This document shows, piece after piece, positions 8,658-17,580 of a stretch of DNA of 64,000 nt. The notes under the pieces were generated by a model that was given only the letters and a program-made list of their open reading frames with translations, was not told where the DNA came from and did no database searches. A program made the position numbers and the translations under genes. Source of the DNA: DTU052 sp050951725. GTDB taxonomy: Bacteria; Bacillota; Syntrophomonadia; Syntrophomonadales; DTU052. Where the stretch lies: NCBI GenBank assembly GCA_050951725.1, contig JBMNJO010000001.1:682001-746000 (forward strand), given 5' to 3'. The first letter of the stretch is position 1. Each line of letters opens with the position of its first letter.

Positions 8658-9653
8658 TCAGGCCATTCCCTTCGGCTGGTAGAGACACCAGTCATCCTGG
8701 GCCATATAATCGCCGTTGCTGTAATAATAGGCCCGGGCGCGGCACCCCCCGCAGCGTTCCGTGTATTCGCAGCCTCCGCACTTCCCGCCGTACTGCTGGG
8801 AACGCAGCTCATTCAACACCTGGTTCTGGTGCCATATATCGCAGAATGATTCCTGCTTTACATTTCCCAGGCGGATATCCAGGTAGGCACAGGGCTGGAC
8901 ATCCCCGGTTGGACTGATGATGCAGTAGGATATGCCGGCCAGACAGCCCCGGGAAAACCGGATAGGTATACCCTTTTTATCAGCCACTCTGATGAACTGC
9001 GGGGCACAGGTAGGCTTGATCTCAATGGAAACGTTTTTCTGCTTTTCCATAATACGATGCAGGGTCTGTTCATATTCCTTGACCCGTAAAGCCTCCTGCT
9101 CAATACTGGTTGCCCTGCCGGTAGGAACCAGGAAGAATATATGATGGGCCCTGGCCCCCAGATCAACGGCCAGATCAGTCATCGATTCCAAATACTTGAC
9201 ATTCCAGTCCATCACCGTGGTGTTTACCTGAAATGGGATTCCCGCCGCTTTGAGGTTGGCCATGCCCTGTAGAGCCATATCGTATGCATGCGGAAGCTTA
9301 CGAAAGGCATCGTTTTCAGCGGCTACAATGCTGTCCAGACTGACAGCACACGCCGCCAGCCCGCAGCGTCTCAATTCGTTGGCTACCTGCGGGGTAATCA
9401 GAGTCCCATTGGTGCCCATCACCGTCCTGAGACCACGGGATACTGCGTAAGAGCAAATCTCAAAAATATCCGGACGCATCAGGGGCTCACCCCCGCTCAT
9501 GATCATCATGCGGAAGCCAGCCTCTTTTATCTGATCAATGAGTGTTTTACCCTGATCGGTTGTCAGTTCATCCTCCAGTCTGACTCCAGCATCCCGGTAA
9601 CAATGGTCACAGAACATATTACACTGGTTGGTCGTATTCCATGAAACCAGCAT
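8658..9653 (-). CDS. ahbD: Radical SAM haem synthase, AhbD-type
   Basis: Oxidatively decarboxylates the two propionates of Fe-coproporphyrin III to the vinyls of haem b. 331 residues from ATG 9653, which has GGGGGAGG 6 nt upstream. Radical-SAM cluster motif CNMFCDHC near residue 11, SAM-binding MIMSGGEPLMRPDI, and a C-terminal SPASM-like cysteine region (CLAGISYC, CAYLDIR, CGGCEYTERCGGCRARAYYY) for an auxiliary cluster. Assigned AhbD rather than AhbC because the other radical SAM protein here has the AhbC N-terminus; NirJ2 is the older name for this group. Confidence 0.82.
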   Translation of the reverse strand: MLVSWNTTNQCNMFCDHCYRDAGVRLEDELTTDQGKTLIDQIKEAGFRMMIMSGGEPLMRPDIFEICSYAVSRGLRTVMGTNGTLITPQVANELRRCGLAACAVSLDSIVAAENDAFRKLPHAYDMALQGMANLKAAGIPFQVNTTVMDWNVKYLESMTDLAVDLGARAHHIFFLVPTGRATSIEQEALRVKEYEQTLHRIMEKQKNVSIEIKPTCAPQFIRVADKKGIPIRFSRGCLAGISYCIISPTGDVQPCAYLDIRLGNVKQESFCDIWHQNQVLNELRSQQYGGKCGGCEYTERCGGCRARAYYYSNGDYMAQDDWCLYQPKGMA

Positions 9654-9805
9654 GGCGATCCTCCCCCACATTTGCAAATATTTCAGTATCTGTTGGTGTT
9701 ACTCAGGCCGTGTAATATTAATCGCCTGCTCGGGTCACATTCTATAAACTGCCGAAATTGAGCAACCCGGTAAAGGTGACAGGTCCCATCGCTTTGCCAC
9801 CTGCA

Positions 9806-10783
9806 CTACAGGCTGCGGGCAAATTCACAGGCGAAGTAGGTGATTATAATATCAGCCCCTGCCCGTTTGATCCCGGTCAGCAGCTCTCTGACTATCCGTT
9901 CCTCGTCAATCCAGCCTCGTTCAGCAGCGGCCTTAACCATGGAGTACTCACCACTCACATTATAAGCTGCCAGGGGTACATCAAACCTCTCCCTGACCGC
10001 CCGGATTACATCCATAAAGGCCATGGCCGGTTTAACCATTACCAGGTCAGCACCTTCGGCGATATCAAGTTCTACCTCCCGCAGAGCTTCCCTTACATTG
10101 GCCGGGTCCATCTGGTAAGATTTCCGATCTCCTGATTGTGGGGCCGATTCGGCCGCTTCGCGGAACGGTCCGTAAAACGCCGACGCGTATTTGGCTGCAT
10201 ATGACATGATGGGCAGGTTGGTAAACCCTTCTCTGTCCAGGGTCTGTCGTATATAGGCGATTCTCCCGTCCATCATATCGGAAGGAGCCACCATATCACA
10301 CCCTGCTTTGGCATGAGACAGGGCTTCTTTTGCCAACATCTGCAGACTGCGGTCATTATCAACCCGGCCATCATCGGTCAGAAAACCGCAGTGCCCATGA
10401 CTGGTGTATTCACACATACACACATCGGTTATTACCAGCAGTTCGGGAGTCGTATCCTTGATAACTTTTATCGCCTGCTGCACCGGCCCATTGGCATCAA
10501 ATGCTGAAGAACCCATGTGATCTTTGTACTTGGGAATTCCAAACAGGAGAACGCCGGATATTCCCAGTGAGTGAACCTCGCGTGCCACCTCGGGAAGGCG
10601 GTCGGCTGAATAGCGGCTGATCCCGGGCATTGACATCAGTGGTTCCTCAACTCCAGATCCGGTGACAATGAATAAGGGGTAAATCAGGTCCTGAGGCAAA
10701 ACTTGAGTTTCCTGCACCATCCGCCGTAATCCTTCACTGGCGCGCATGCGCCTCATTCGTACCTCTGGATAACCCATTCTCAC
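9806..10783 (-). CDS. hemB: Delta-aminolevulinic acid dehydratase (porphobilinogen synthase)
   Basis: Condenses two 5-aminolevulinates into porphobilinogen. 325 residues. Zn-type site visible as DVCMCEYTSHGHCGFL, active-site lysines in YAAKYASAFYGPFREA and LVMVKPAMAFMDV. A GTG at 10783 overlaps the ahbC stop as GTGA; an ATG two codons on is equally possible and is 11 nt after GGGAGGG. Lies between the two radical SAM genes, an order known from heliobacterial and clostridial haem clusters. Confidence 0.96.
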   Translation of the reverse strand: MRMGYPEVRMRRMRASEGLRRMVQETQVLPQDLIYPLFIVTGSGVEEPLMSMPGISRYSADRLPEVAREVHSLGISGVLLFGIPKYKDHMGSSAFDANGPVQQAIKVIKDTTPELLVITDVCMCEYTSHGHCGFLTDDGRVDNDRSLQMLAKEALSHAKAGCDMVAPSDMMDGRIAYIRQTLDREGFTNLPIMSYAAKYASAFYGPFREAAESAPQSGDRKSYQMDPANVREALREVELDIAEGADLVMVKPAMAFMDVIRAVRERFDVPLAAYNVSGEYSMVKAAAERGWIDEERIVRELLTGIKRAGADIIITYFACEFARSL

Positions 10784-11961
10784 ACCATCCCTCCCTTTAT
10801 TTCCTGATCACTAAGGTAACAGGCTGGATCTTCAGCCCAGATGTCACCATGCACCGCACGGGCCCTAATACGGCATCCTCCGCAAAGGGTCTTGAAACCA
10901 CAGTCCCCACAGCGCCCTTTTAAATGCTCAGCCTTGTTGCGCAGCATAATCATCAAGGGATCATCACTGTTCCAAATCTCGCTGAAAGGAGTCTCCTTTA
11001 TATTCCCTACCGTGTAATCCTGCCAGAACTGACAGGGGTGTACATTTCCCCGCGGATCGACATTGGCAAATTTGGTTCCCGCGGAACAGCCACCGTGCAT
11101 TTCCAGGAGTTTAATCACCTCAGCGGTGCGTTCCGGTGCAATTTTTTTGATTCGGTTGTAGATGTAGATGCCATCCGCATGATTATCTGTGGTCAGGATT
11201 TCTACCTCTATCCCCCGCTGGTGCAGGTCCAGGGTCTTTTCTATTACCAGGTCCAAGATCTTTTGGGTTTCCTGGGGGTCAGTGTCCAAGTCCAACATAT
11301 CCTTGCCCCTTCCCGCATAAACCAGGTGATACATGCAGAAGCGGGGTATTTTCTCCTTCTCTACGATATCCAGGATACCAGGCAGGTCCATCTGGTTGAC
11401 CCGGTTAACGGTAAATCTGATCCCGGCCTTAATTCCCTGATCGATACAGGCTCTGATGCCCCGCAGGGCCTGTTCAAAAGCCCCCTCCTTGCGGCGGAAT
11501 CTGTCATGGGTGGCCGGTAGACCATCGATACTTATCCCGACATATTGAAAACCAGCATCCTTTATCTCTGTGGCCAATTCTTTGGTTATCAAGGTCCCGT
11601 TGGTGGATATGACCGGCCGCAGGCCTTTCTGGCTGGCTAATCTTCCCAGTTGCATGATATCATGCCGCAGGAGCGGCTCGCCCCCGGAGAAGAGCAGGAC
11701 CGGGACCCCCATCTGGGCCAGGTCGTCAATAAAACACTCGGCCTCAGCGGTGGTGAGTTCATCCCGATAGTATTCATCCTGGGCTTCGATATAGCAATGC
11801 TGGCAGCGCAGGTTGCACCGGTTGGTGGTATTCCAGACCACCAGAGGACGGTTAATCTCACTGAATTGCAGGAGCGAAGCGGGTACATGGGTCCCCGCCT
11901 GGTGTTTTATTACTTCGGAAACCGTGGCGGTTCCACATAATAGTTTGGTGCATCCAATCAA
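10780..11961 (-). CDS. ahbC: Radical SAM 12,18-didecarboxysiroheme deacetylase, AhbC-type
   Basis: Removes two acetate side chains from didecarboxysiroheme to give Fe-coproporphyrin III. 393 residues from a TTG at 11961 (GGGGGAG 8 nt upstream). The N-terminus MIGCTKLLCGT and the LLQFSEINRPLVVWN stretch are typical of AhbC/NirJ1-like proteins. Radical-SAM motif CNLRCQHC near residue 49, LFSGGEPLLRHDI, and C-terminal cysteines CGDCGFKTLCGGCR for a second cluster. Overlaps hemB by 4 bp. Confidence 0.85.
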   Translation of the reverse strand: MIGCTKLLCGTATVSEVIKHQAGTHVPASLLQFSEINRPLVVWNTTNRCNLRCQHCYIEAQDEYYRDELTTAEAECFIDDLAQMGVPVLLFSGGEPLLRHDIMQLGRLASQKGLRPVISTNGTLITKELATEIKDAGFQYVGISIDGLPATHDRFRRKEGAFEQALRGIRACIDQGIKAGIRFTVNRVNQMDLPGILDIVEKEKIPRFCMYHLVYAGRGKDMLDLDTDPQETQKILDLVIEKTLDLHQRGIEVEILTTDNHADGIYIYNRIKKIAPERTAEVIKLLEMHGGCSAGTKFANVDPRGNVHPCQFWQDYTVGNIKETPFSEIWNSDDPLMIMLRNKAEHLKGRCGDCGFKTLCGGCRIRARAVHGDIWAEDPACYLSDQEIKGGMV

Positions 11962-12002
11962 AATTCTTCTCCCCCTAACTTGTATGGTACAGGGTATGTA
12001 TA

Positions 12003-13532
12003 TTATGTGTTTTGTTCCGTACAGGCCTTAAGCACTGCCTGCACCAGCCCATCAACTGTAAATTGCTCTGCCATTATATCCACGGTAAAACCGGCTTCCC
12101 GAGCAGTTTGGGCGGTTATCGGCCCGATACAGGCTACCTGCACTTTATCACGCAGCTCTGCGATAAGATCGCTGCCCAGCATGGATACCAGGTTTTTGAC
12201 AGTGGAACTGCTGGTAAAGGTTATGATATCGATCAGACCCTTCTCCAGCAGTTGCCGTTCAGCAGCGTCGATTTCGGCTTCCGGGACCGATTCATATATC
12301 TCGAGTTCGTCGACTCTGATCCCCTGTGAACTCAGGAGCCGGGGGAGTATCTCCCTTGCGCCCCTGGCCCGGGGAAGCAGTATCCGGTCTCCCGGTGAGG
12401 TTTCCTTAAGCAATATCTCGGCCACAGCTTCTGCCCGATACTCAGGTGGAACAGCTGCTACCCGTAAACCCCGTGCCTCGGCCTCGGCCGCTGTGGCCGG
12501 CCCAATGGCGCAGACCCGGGGACCCTTGAGGTCCCGTATATCATATCCCAGTTCGTATACCTGAGAGAGAAATACCTTAATTCCATTAACACTGGTAAAG
12601 GTAAGCCAGGAATATTCCGCTATCCTCTCAATCACTTCCCCCAGGTTGGGAACATTGAGCGGAGTTATGGCGATCGTCGGAAACTCCAGGACCCTGGCTC
12701 CCAGTGCCTCAAGCGCAGTTACCATCTGACTGGCCTGTTGCCGCGCCCGAGTTACAACCACGGTTTTGCCAAATAACGGTTGGCTGTCAAACCAGCGCAG
12801 CTCATCCCGCAGCCGGGCGACTTCCCCTACCACAATAACCGCAGGTGGCTGAAATCCGACGGCCCTGACCTTTTGTACTATATTTTCCAGGGTTCCCTCC
12901 AGGACCTCCTGAGAGGGCAGGGTCCCCCAGCGTACCAGGGCCACCGGTGTCTCCGGTGAGCGTCCGCCCTGGAGCAGCTTCTCAGTAATAAACGGCAGGT
13001 TCTCAACCCCCATCAGGAAAACCAGGGTCCCGGTACCGGCTGCAATCTGATCCCAGGGGACTCTACTCTCCTGTTTATCCGGCCGCTCGTGACCCGTAAT
13101 AATTGTCAGGGTGGAGGTGAAATCACGGTGCGTCACCGGTATGCCTGCATAAGCAGGGGCTGCTATCGCTGACGTCACTCCGGGAACTATCTCGAATTCG
13201 ACCCCGCTACGTTTAAGGTATTCAGCCTCCTCTCCGCCTCTTCCAAACAGAAAAGGGTCTCCCCCCTTCAGCCTGACCACCATCTTGCCTTCTCTGGCTT
13301 TGGCAACCAGCAGGCGATTGATCTCCTCCTGCGGAAGCGCATGACGGCTGGATTCCTTACCCACGTATATCAGCTCGGCCTGCTGCGGCCGTTGACTAAC
13401 AATCTTGGCGCCCACCAACCGGTCATAGACTATGACCTCTGCTTTTTTTATAAGATCCTGTGCTTTAACGGTTAAGAGCCCCGGATCACCCGGACCGGCT
13501 CCCACCAGATAAACCTTTCCTGTGCTACTCAT
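12003..13532 (-). CDS. cobA-hemD: Fused uroporphyrinogen-III C-methyltransferase / uroporphyrinogen-III synthase
   Basis: 509 residues, bifunctional. Residues ~5-245 are the SUMT domain (VYLVGAGPGDPGLLTVKA, RLKGGDPFLFGRGGEEAEYL, PVTHRDFTSTLTIITGHE) making precorrin-2 from uroporphyrinogen III; residues ~255-505 are HemD (VVVTRARQQASQMVTALEA, WLTFTSVNGIKVFLSQ, IITFTSSSTVKNL) cyclising hydroxymethylbilane. The fusion places ring closure and the siroheme-branch methylation in one protein, consistent with all tetrapyrrole flux here running via siroheme. Overlaps hemC by 8 bp. Confidence 0.95.
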   Translation of the reverse strand: MSSTGKVYLVGAGPGDPGLLTVKAQDLIKKAEVIVYDRLVGAKIVSQRPQQAELIYVGKESSRHALPQEEINRLLVAKAREGKMVVRLKGGDPFLFGRGGEEAEYLKRSGVEFEIVPGVTSAIAAPAYAGIPVTHRDFTSTLTIITGHERPDKQESRVPWDQIAAGTGTLVFLMGVENLPFITEKLLQGGRSPETPVALVRWGTLPSQEVLEGTLENIVQKVRAVGFQPPAVIVVGEVARLRDELRWFDSQPLFGKTVVVTRARQQASQMVTALEALGARVLEFPTIAITPLNVPNLGEVIERIAEYSWLTFTSVNGIKVFLSQVYELGYDIRDLKGPRVCAIGPATAAEAEARGLRVAAVPPEYRAEAVAEILLKETSPGDRILLPRARGAREILPRLLSSQGIRVDELEIYESVPEAEIDAAERQLLEKGLIDIITFTSSSTVKNLVSMLGSDLIAELRDKVQVACIGPITAQTAREAGFTVDIMAEQFTVDGLVQAVLKACTEQNT

Positions 13533-14454
13533 TATTCATCCCCTGGCTTCTGATATGGTCCAATACTTCCCCGGCTCCCTGCTCAACCAGGGTAAGGGCC
13601 AACCTCACTCCGATTTCCCCTGCCTGGTCCATGGGGCCGGTCAAACTTTCCCGGAATATCCTTTGGCCATCAAGATCGGCTACCAGTCCCTCCAGCTTCA
13701 GAGAGGCATCTTGTATCCGGCTTACGCAGCCTACCGGAATCTGGCACCCGCCCTCCAGAACCGCCAGGAAAGCACGTTCCGCTGTTATCTCTGCACGGGT
13801 CACCGGGTCCTCGAGATGTTTTACAAATTCCAGTAGTTCCTGGTCATCATCCCTGGTTTCTATCACAATCGCTCCCTGTCCAACTGCGGACAGTATCTCC
13901 AGTTCCTCGGTGATAAGATCCTGATACCCAAGCCGTATAACCCCGGCGGCGGCTAAAACTATGGCGTCCATCTCCTTGTCAAGCAGACGCCTGATCCGGG
14001 TATCGATGTTACCCCGCAGCTCGACAATGTTGAGGTCAGGTCGTAACGAGAGCAACTGTGCCCGTCGCCGCAGGCTGGACGTACCAACTGAGGCACCTGC
14101 CGGCAGCTGTGCCAACCGCATTCCGTCCCGGGCCAAAAGCACATCCTTTGGGTTCTCTCGCTGCAGGACAGCTCCCAGGGCCAATCCTTCCGTTATTTTT
14201 GTAGGCATGTCTTTCATGCTGTGGACCGCCATATCGATACTCCCCGAGAGGATCTCTTTTTCAATCTCCTTGGTAAAAAGACCCTTATCGCCGATCTTGG
14301 ATAGAGCCACATCCAGGAGTATGTCTCCTTTGGTCTTGATCAGAACCTTCTCAATTTCTAGACTCCTGTCCATCGCCAGCATCTTTTGGATAACAAAATC
14401 GGTCTGCCAGAGAGCCAGTCTGCTACCCCTGGACCCGATCCTTATTTTGCGCAT
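13525..14454 (-). CDS. hemC: Hydroxymethylbilane synthase (porphobilinogen deaminase)
   Basis: Polymerises four porphobilinogens. 309 residues; start set at ATG 14454, 7 nt after GAGGAG (the ATG at 14460 is too close to that site). Motifs: RIGSRGSRLALWQTD, VHSMKDMPTKI, VGTSSLRRRAQLL, LRGNIDTRIRRL, and the dipyrromethane-cofactor cysteine in LEGGCQIPVG. Overlaps hemA by about 32 bp. Confidence 0.96.
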   Translation of the reverse strand: MRKIRIGSRGSRLALWQTDFVIQKMLAMDRSLEIEKVLIKTKGDILLDVALSKIGDKGLFTKEIEKEILSGSIDMAVHSMKDMPTKITEGLALGAVLQRENPKDVLLARDGMRLAQLPAGASVGTSSLRRRAQLLSLRPDLNIVELRGNIDTRIRRLLDKEMDAIVLAAAGVIRLGYQDLITEELEILSAVGQGAIVIETRDDDQELLEFVKHLEDPVTRAEITAERAFLAVLEGGCQIPVGCVSRIQDASLKLEGLVADLDGQRIFRESLTGPMDQAGEIGVRLALTLVEQGAGEVLDHIRSQGMNNE

Positions 14455-15733
14455 CAGCATGCTCCTCTGATTCGATTTTCAATTTGAACAGGTGTTTTGT
14501 CACCTCGGCATAAAGGTGGCCCTGGTTGCTGGCAGCCTTCTCCTTGAGGTTAACCACCGGGAAATGCAGGAGTTGGTTTACAATCGACGAGGCCAGTGAG
14601 TTTATTATCTTCTCTTCCCGGGGGGTAACACGCCCCAACCGATTGAGAGCGCGGCGGACTTCCGCCTGCCGGATCTCTTCACCTTTGTCTTTGAGGGCTT
14701 TGACCACCGGGACTACTGTTAGTGTAGCCAGCCAGTCATTAAACTCCTCAATCTCCTCGGAGATAATCGCCTCCGCCTGACAGGCGGCCTTCTGCCTTCC
14801 CATGAGATTTGACTCCACTACATTCTGGAGATCATCAATATCATACAGGTAAACCCCTGGCAACTCACCAATAGCCGGTTCGATATCCCGCGGAACCGCA
14901 ATATCAATTAAGAGCAGGTCTGTCTTACGGTTCTGCACGTAGGGCTGGATAGCCTCACAATGAAGGACATAGTGAGCAGCTGCGGTGCAGCTGATAACGA
15001 TATCGGCGTTCTTCAGTCCTTCGTATAACCGGTCAAGCCTGATCGCCTGACCTCCCACCTTATCTGCCAGTTCCACCGCCCGGTCATAGGAACGGTTGGA
15101 AACCACCACCGTAGACACCCCGTTGGCCATGAGGTAGCTAAGGGCGAGTTCACTCATCTTGCCAGCACCGATTACCAACACAGTACGTCCCCCAAGATTG
15201 CCGAACACCTGCTTGGCCTTCTCTACCGCTGCGTAGCTTATGGAAACCGCATTACGGTCCAGTCCGGTCTCGGTGCGCACCCTTTTACCAACGGTTATCG
15301 CCTTCTGAAACAGAGTATTCAAGACCCCGTTTGAAGCCCCCAGCTCTCTGGCCTCATCGTAGGCGTCCCGGACCTGACCCAGAATCTGTGATTCTCCCAA
15401 AACCATAGAATCAAGCCCGGAGGCAACTCTGAACAGGTGCTCGATGGCCTGATAACAATTAGGCACATAAAGCACCGGATCAAGTGATTCATCATTCATA
15501 CCCAATCGGTCGGCCATGAAACCTCGCAAAGCCCTTTCCCCCTGTTCCAGATCCCGGGCCGTGGCGTAAATCTCAGTCCGGTTGCAGGTTGAAAGCACCA
15601 CTGCTCCTTCCAGGGCCGTCTCTTCCGTTATATCCCGATAAAAGCGTTCCAACGCTTTTCCGCTTAACGCCATCCTCTCGCGCAGCTCAACCGGTGCCGT
15701 TTTATGGCTCAATCCGGCCAGGAGTATATACAT
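14423..15733 (-). CDS. hemA: Glutamyl-tRNA reductase
   Basis: NADPH-dependent reduction of glutamyl-tRNA to glutamate-1-semialdehyde, the committed step. 436 residues. Catalytic cysteine in VVLSTCNRTEIYA, substrate domain MVLGESQILGQVRDAY, Rossmann motif VLVIGAGKMSELAL, and C-terminal dimerisation helix region. Overlaps the preceding siroheme synthase gene by 25 bp and the following hemC, so translation is tightly coupled. Confidence 0.96.
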   Translation of the reverse strand: MYILLAGLSHKTAPVELRERMALSGKALERFYRDITEETALEGAVVLSTCNRTEIYATARDLEQGERALRGFMADRLGMNDESLDPVLYVPNCYQAIEHLFRVASGLDSMVLGESQILGQVRDAYDEARELGASNGVLNTLFQKAITVGKRVRTETGLDRNAVSISYAAVEKAKQVFGNLGGRTVLVIGAGKMSELALSYLMANGVSTVVVSNRSYDRAVELADKVGGQAIRLDRLYEGLKNADIVISCTAAAHYVLHCEAIQPYVQNRKTDLLLIDIAVPRDIEPAIGELPGVYLYDIDDLQNVVESNLMGRQKAACQAEAIISEEIEEFNDWLATLTVVPVVKALKDKGEEIRQAEVRRALNRLGRVTPREEKIINSLASSIVNQLLHFPVVNLKEKAASNQGHLYAEVTKHLFKLKIESEEHADAQNKDRVQG

Positions 15734-16350
15734 TGCAGTATTCGCCCCTTTGCCTCTTCCTTCTTGCCTTGCTGCAGCAGTGATAACACCGGGAGATCCA
15801 GAATCTTCTCAAACAACTGCTTCCTTGTGCTTTCCTGATCTATGGTACTCTTCACCACCGCGCGAGCCTCACCCAGCAGTTCCAGGTAGTCAGCGTATTC
15901 GGAACCATAGCGGTCCTCCATCTCTTCGCGAATCCGACGAGCCAGCAGTGGACTCTTACCTTCGGTATTAACGGCTATGGTTAAGGCACCGCGGCGCAGG
16001 GTCGCGGGTACCAGAAAATTGCACTTTTCAGGATCATCCACGGTGTTGACCAGTATATTGTTCTTCCGGCAGAGCTCATAGATCCGCCGGTTAACGGCTT
16101 CATCACTGGTAGCAGCAAAAACCAGCATGCGACCTTTTATATCATGATCCTCGAAATGACGGAGGATCAACGTAACCAGACCCTCTTTGCCCATTGTTGT
16201 AAGTTCTTCACAAAAAGCTGGGCTGACCACATCAATAATTGCCCCGCATTGCAGAAGGTTCTTTACCTTACGTAAGGCAACCGTACCCCCTCCAACAACC
16301 AGGCAACTGCTTCCCCCCACACAGACAGCAATCGGGAATATCCCGACCAT
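15709..16350 (-). CDS. Precorrin-2 dehydrogenase / sirohydrochlorin ferrochelatase (siroheme synthase N-terminal domain)
   Basis: 213 residues matching the CysG N-domain/Met8/SirC family: NAD motif CLVVGGGTVALRKVKNLL, CNFLVPATLRRGALTIAVNT, GKSPLLARRIREEME. Oxidises precorrin-2 to sirohydrochlorin and may insert iron to give siroheme, linking CobA-HemD with AhbAB. First gene of the haem cluster; ATG preceded by GGAGGGG. Members of this family differ in whether they chelate iron, and that cannot be settled from sequence. Confidence 0.92.
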   Translation of the reverse strand: MVGIFPIAVCVGGSSCLVVGGGTVALRKVKNLLQCGAIIDVVSPAFCEELTTMGKEGLVTLILRHFEDHDIKGRMLVFAATSDEAVNRRIYELCRKNNILVNTVDDPEKCNFLVPATLRRGALTIAVNTEGKSPLLARRIREEMEDRYGSEYADYLELLGEARAVVKSTIDQESTRKQLFEKILDLPVLSLLQQGKKEEAKGRILQCIYSWPD

Positions 16351-16389
16351 GGAATCCCCTCCATTATGGCGGTATGATCTTCCTAAAAT

Positions 16390-16415
16390 AAAAGGTCTGA
16401 TTAAACAGACCTTTT
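16390..16415 (-). terminator. Terminator after tatA
   Basis: Perfect 10-bp stem AAAAGGTCTG / CAGACCTTTT with a 6-nt loop, then TTTTATTTTA on the minus strand. Separates the fdhE-tatA unit from the haem cluster, so the latter needs its own promoter in the short gap before 16350. Confidence 0.85.
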
Positions 16416-16427
16416 AAAACATTCTTG

Positions 16428-16613
16428 CTATTCGACCTTTTTGTCCTGGTCCGTTGGCTCCAGTTCGCCACTCCTGGCCTTCTTAAATTCGCCGATTGAC
16501 TTTCCTATGGCCTTTCCGACCCCGGGTAACTTCCCAGGACCTACTATAATCAGCAGAATGGCCAGTACCAGTATTAGTTCCCATGGTCCGATGCTACCGA
16601 TCAATCCAACCAT
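16428..16613 (-). CDS. tatA: Sec-independent translocase TatA-family protein
   Basis: 61 residues: short N-terminus, a single membrane helix (LILVLAILLIIVGPGKLP) with the conserved FGPxKLP-like hinge in the form VGPGKLPGVGKAIGKSIGEF, amphipathic helix and charged tail. Forms the Tat translocation pore. Lies 13 bp after fdhE and close to fdhA, whose product carries a twin-arginine signal; tatC is upstream of fdhA. Confidence 0.92.
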   Translation of the reverse strand: MVGLIGSIGPWELILVLAILLIIVGPGKLPGVGKAIGKSIGEFKKARSGELEPTDQDKKVE

Positions 16614-16626
16614 ACTTATCCCCCTC

Positions 16627-17466
16627 TTAATTCAGATTGCGCTCGTTTTCGGTTTTATTGGTATACCCTTCCTCTTCAGCAATTAAGTCGAGGTAAACGG
16701 TTTCGATTCCGGCAATGAAAAGGTCTGTCTTCATACGTCCCTTACGTTCGTCAAAGGTCTTCAGATAACCTTTGCATTTCTCGCAAACGAACAGTTGATG
16801 GGCATCATCGCCCTCGACCACCAGATACTTAATGGTGTTGGGCTCAGTGTTGCCACAGTAAATACAACCCAGGTATTTGGACCGCCATTCCGTAAAACAG
16901 TGCTCACAGAACAGTAATCTCTGTCCGTCTTCGGCCCTGACCCGGGAAAAGTTGGCTGGTGATCCGCAGACTGGACAGATGGACATCTCCCATTGAAAAT
17001 CTTCCTGGGCCACGCTCACCTGGTATGGCAGGGCATAACACCTAAGGAATGGTCTTAATGCGTGGTCAAGCAGAAAATACACCAGTTCGCTGCCAAGACC
17101 CTTTTCTTCGGCCAGTTCTACAAAGAACTTATAATCGTCATTTATAATCCGGGAAGCTATCTCAGCAAAGTCCATGCAATTGAATACAGCAACGATATCA
17201 TTCATGGCGTCAGCGATGTTTTCCCGTTCTTTCTTCACCAGTTGGGCAAGTTCTAAAAATGCCCCTTTGTACTCTTCAGGATCAAGGTCAATACCACGGG
17301 TTTCCAAAATCGGTCTCTTTATTCCTTCGAGGATACAGTCGTCGCTCCTTTTACTAATCCCCGTATTTCTTTTCAATCGGAAGAGCAATTCATTCTGCCA
17401 GGACTCTATTGCTTTATAAAATTCGACATAGCCTTCGGGTAGATCAAATGTAATCCGACTACTCAT
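16627..17466 (-). CDS. fdhE: Formate dehydrogenase accessory protein FdhE
   Basis: 279 residues from ATG 17466 (AGGAG upstream); the in-frame extension to 17493 lacks a site. C-terminal half has the paired rubredoxin-like cysteine motifs CPVCGSP, CEHC, CIYCGN and CEKCKGY that bind iron in FdhE. Needed for maturation or redox protection of Tat-exported formate dehydrogenases. Follows fdhI after a terminator, precedes tatA. Confidence 0.92.
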   Translation of the reverse strand: MSSRITFDLPEGYVEFYKAIESWQNELLFRLKRNTGISKRSDDCILEGIKRPILETRGIDLDPEEYKGAFLELAQLVKKERENIADAMNDIVAVFNCMDFAEIASRIINDDYKFFVELAEEKGLGSELVYFLLDHALRPFLRCYALPYQVSVAQEDFQWEMSICPVCGSPANFSRVRAEDGQRLLFCEHCFTEWRSKYLGCIYCGNTEPNTIKYLVVEGDDAHQLFVCEKCKGYLKTFDERKGRMKTDLFIAGIETVYLDLIAEEEGYTNKTENERNLN

Positions 17467-17537
17467 ACTTAAACATCTCCTATTCCCCAGCACTTGTTGA
17501 TATTATGACAAATACGTTCAGCCCTTGTAAAGGAAAA

Positions 17538-17557
17538 AGGGGGAGACAACTCCCCCT
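17538..17557 (-). terminator. Terminator after fdhI
   Basis: AGGGGGAG / CTCCCCCT stem (8 bp, 4-nt loop) followed on the minus strand by TTTTTCCTTT. Lies between the structural fdhABI genes and fdhE. Confidence 0.85.
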
Positions 17558-17580
17558 CTATACGGCTGGTGTGGAAAACT

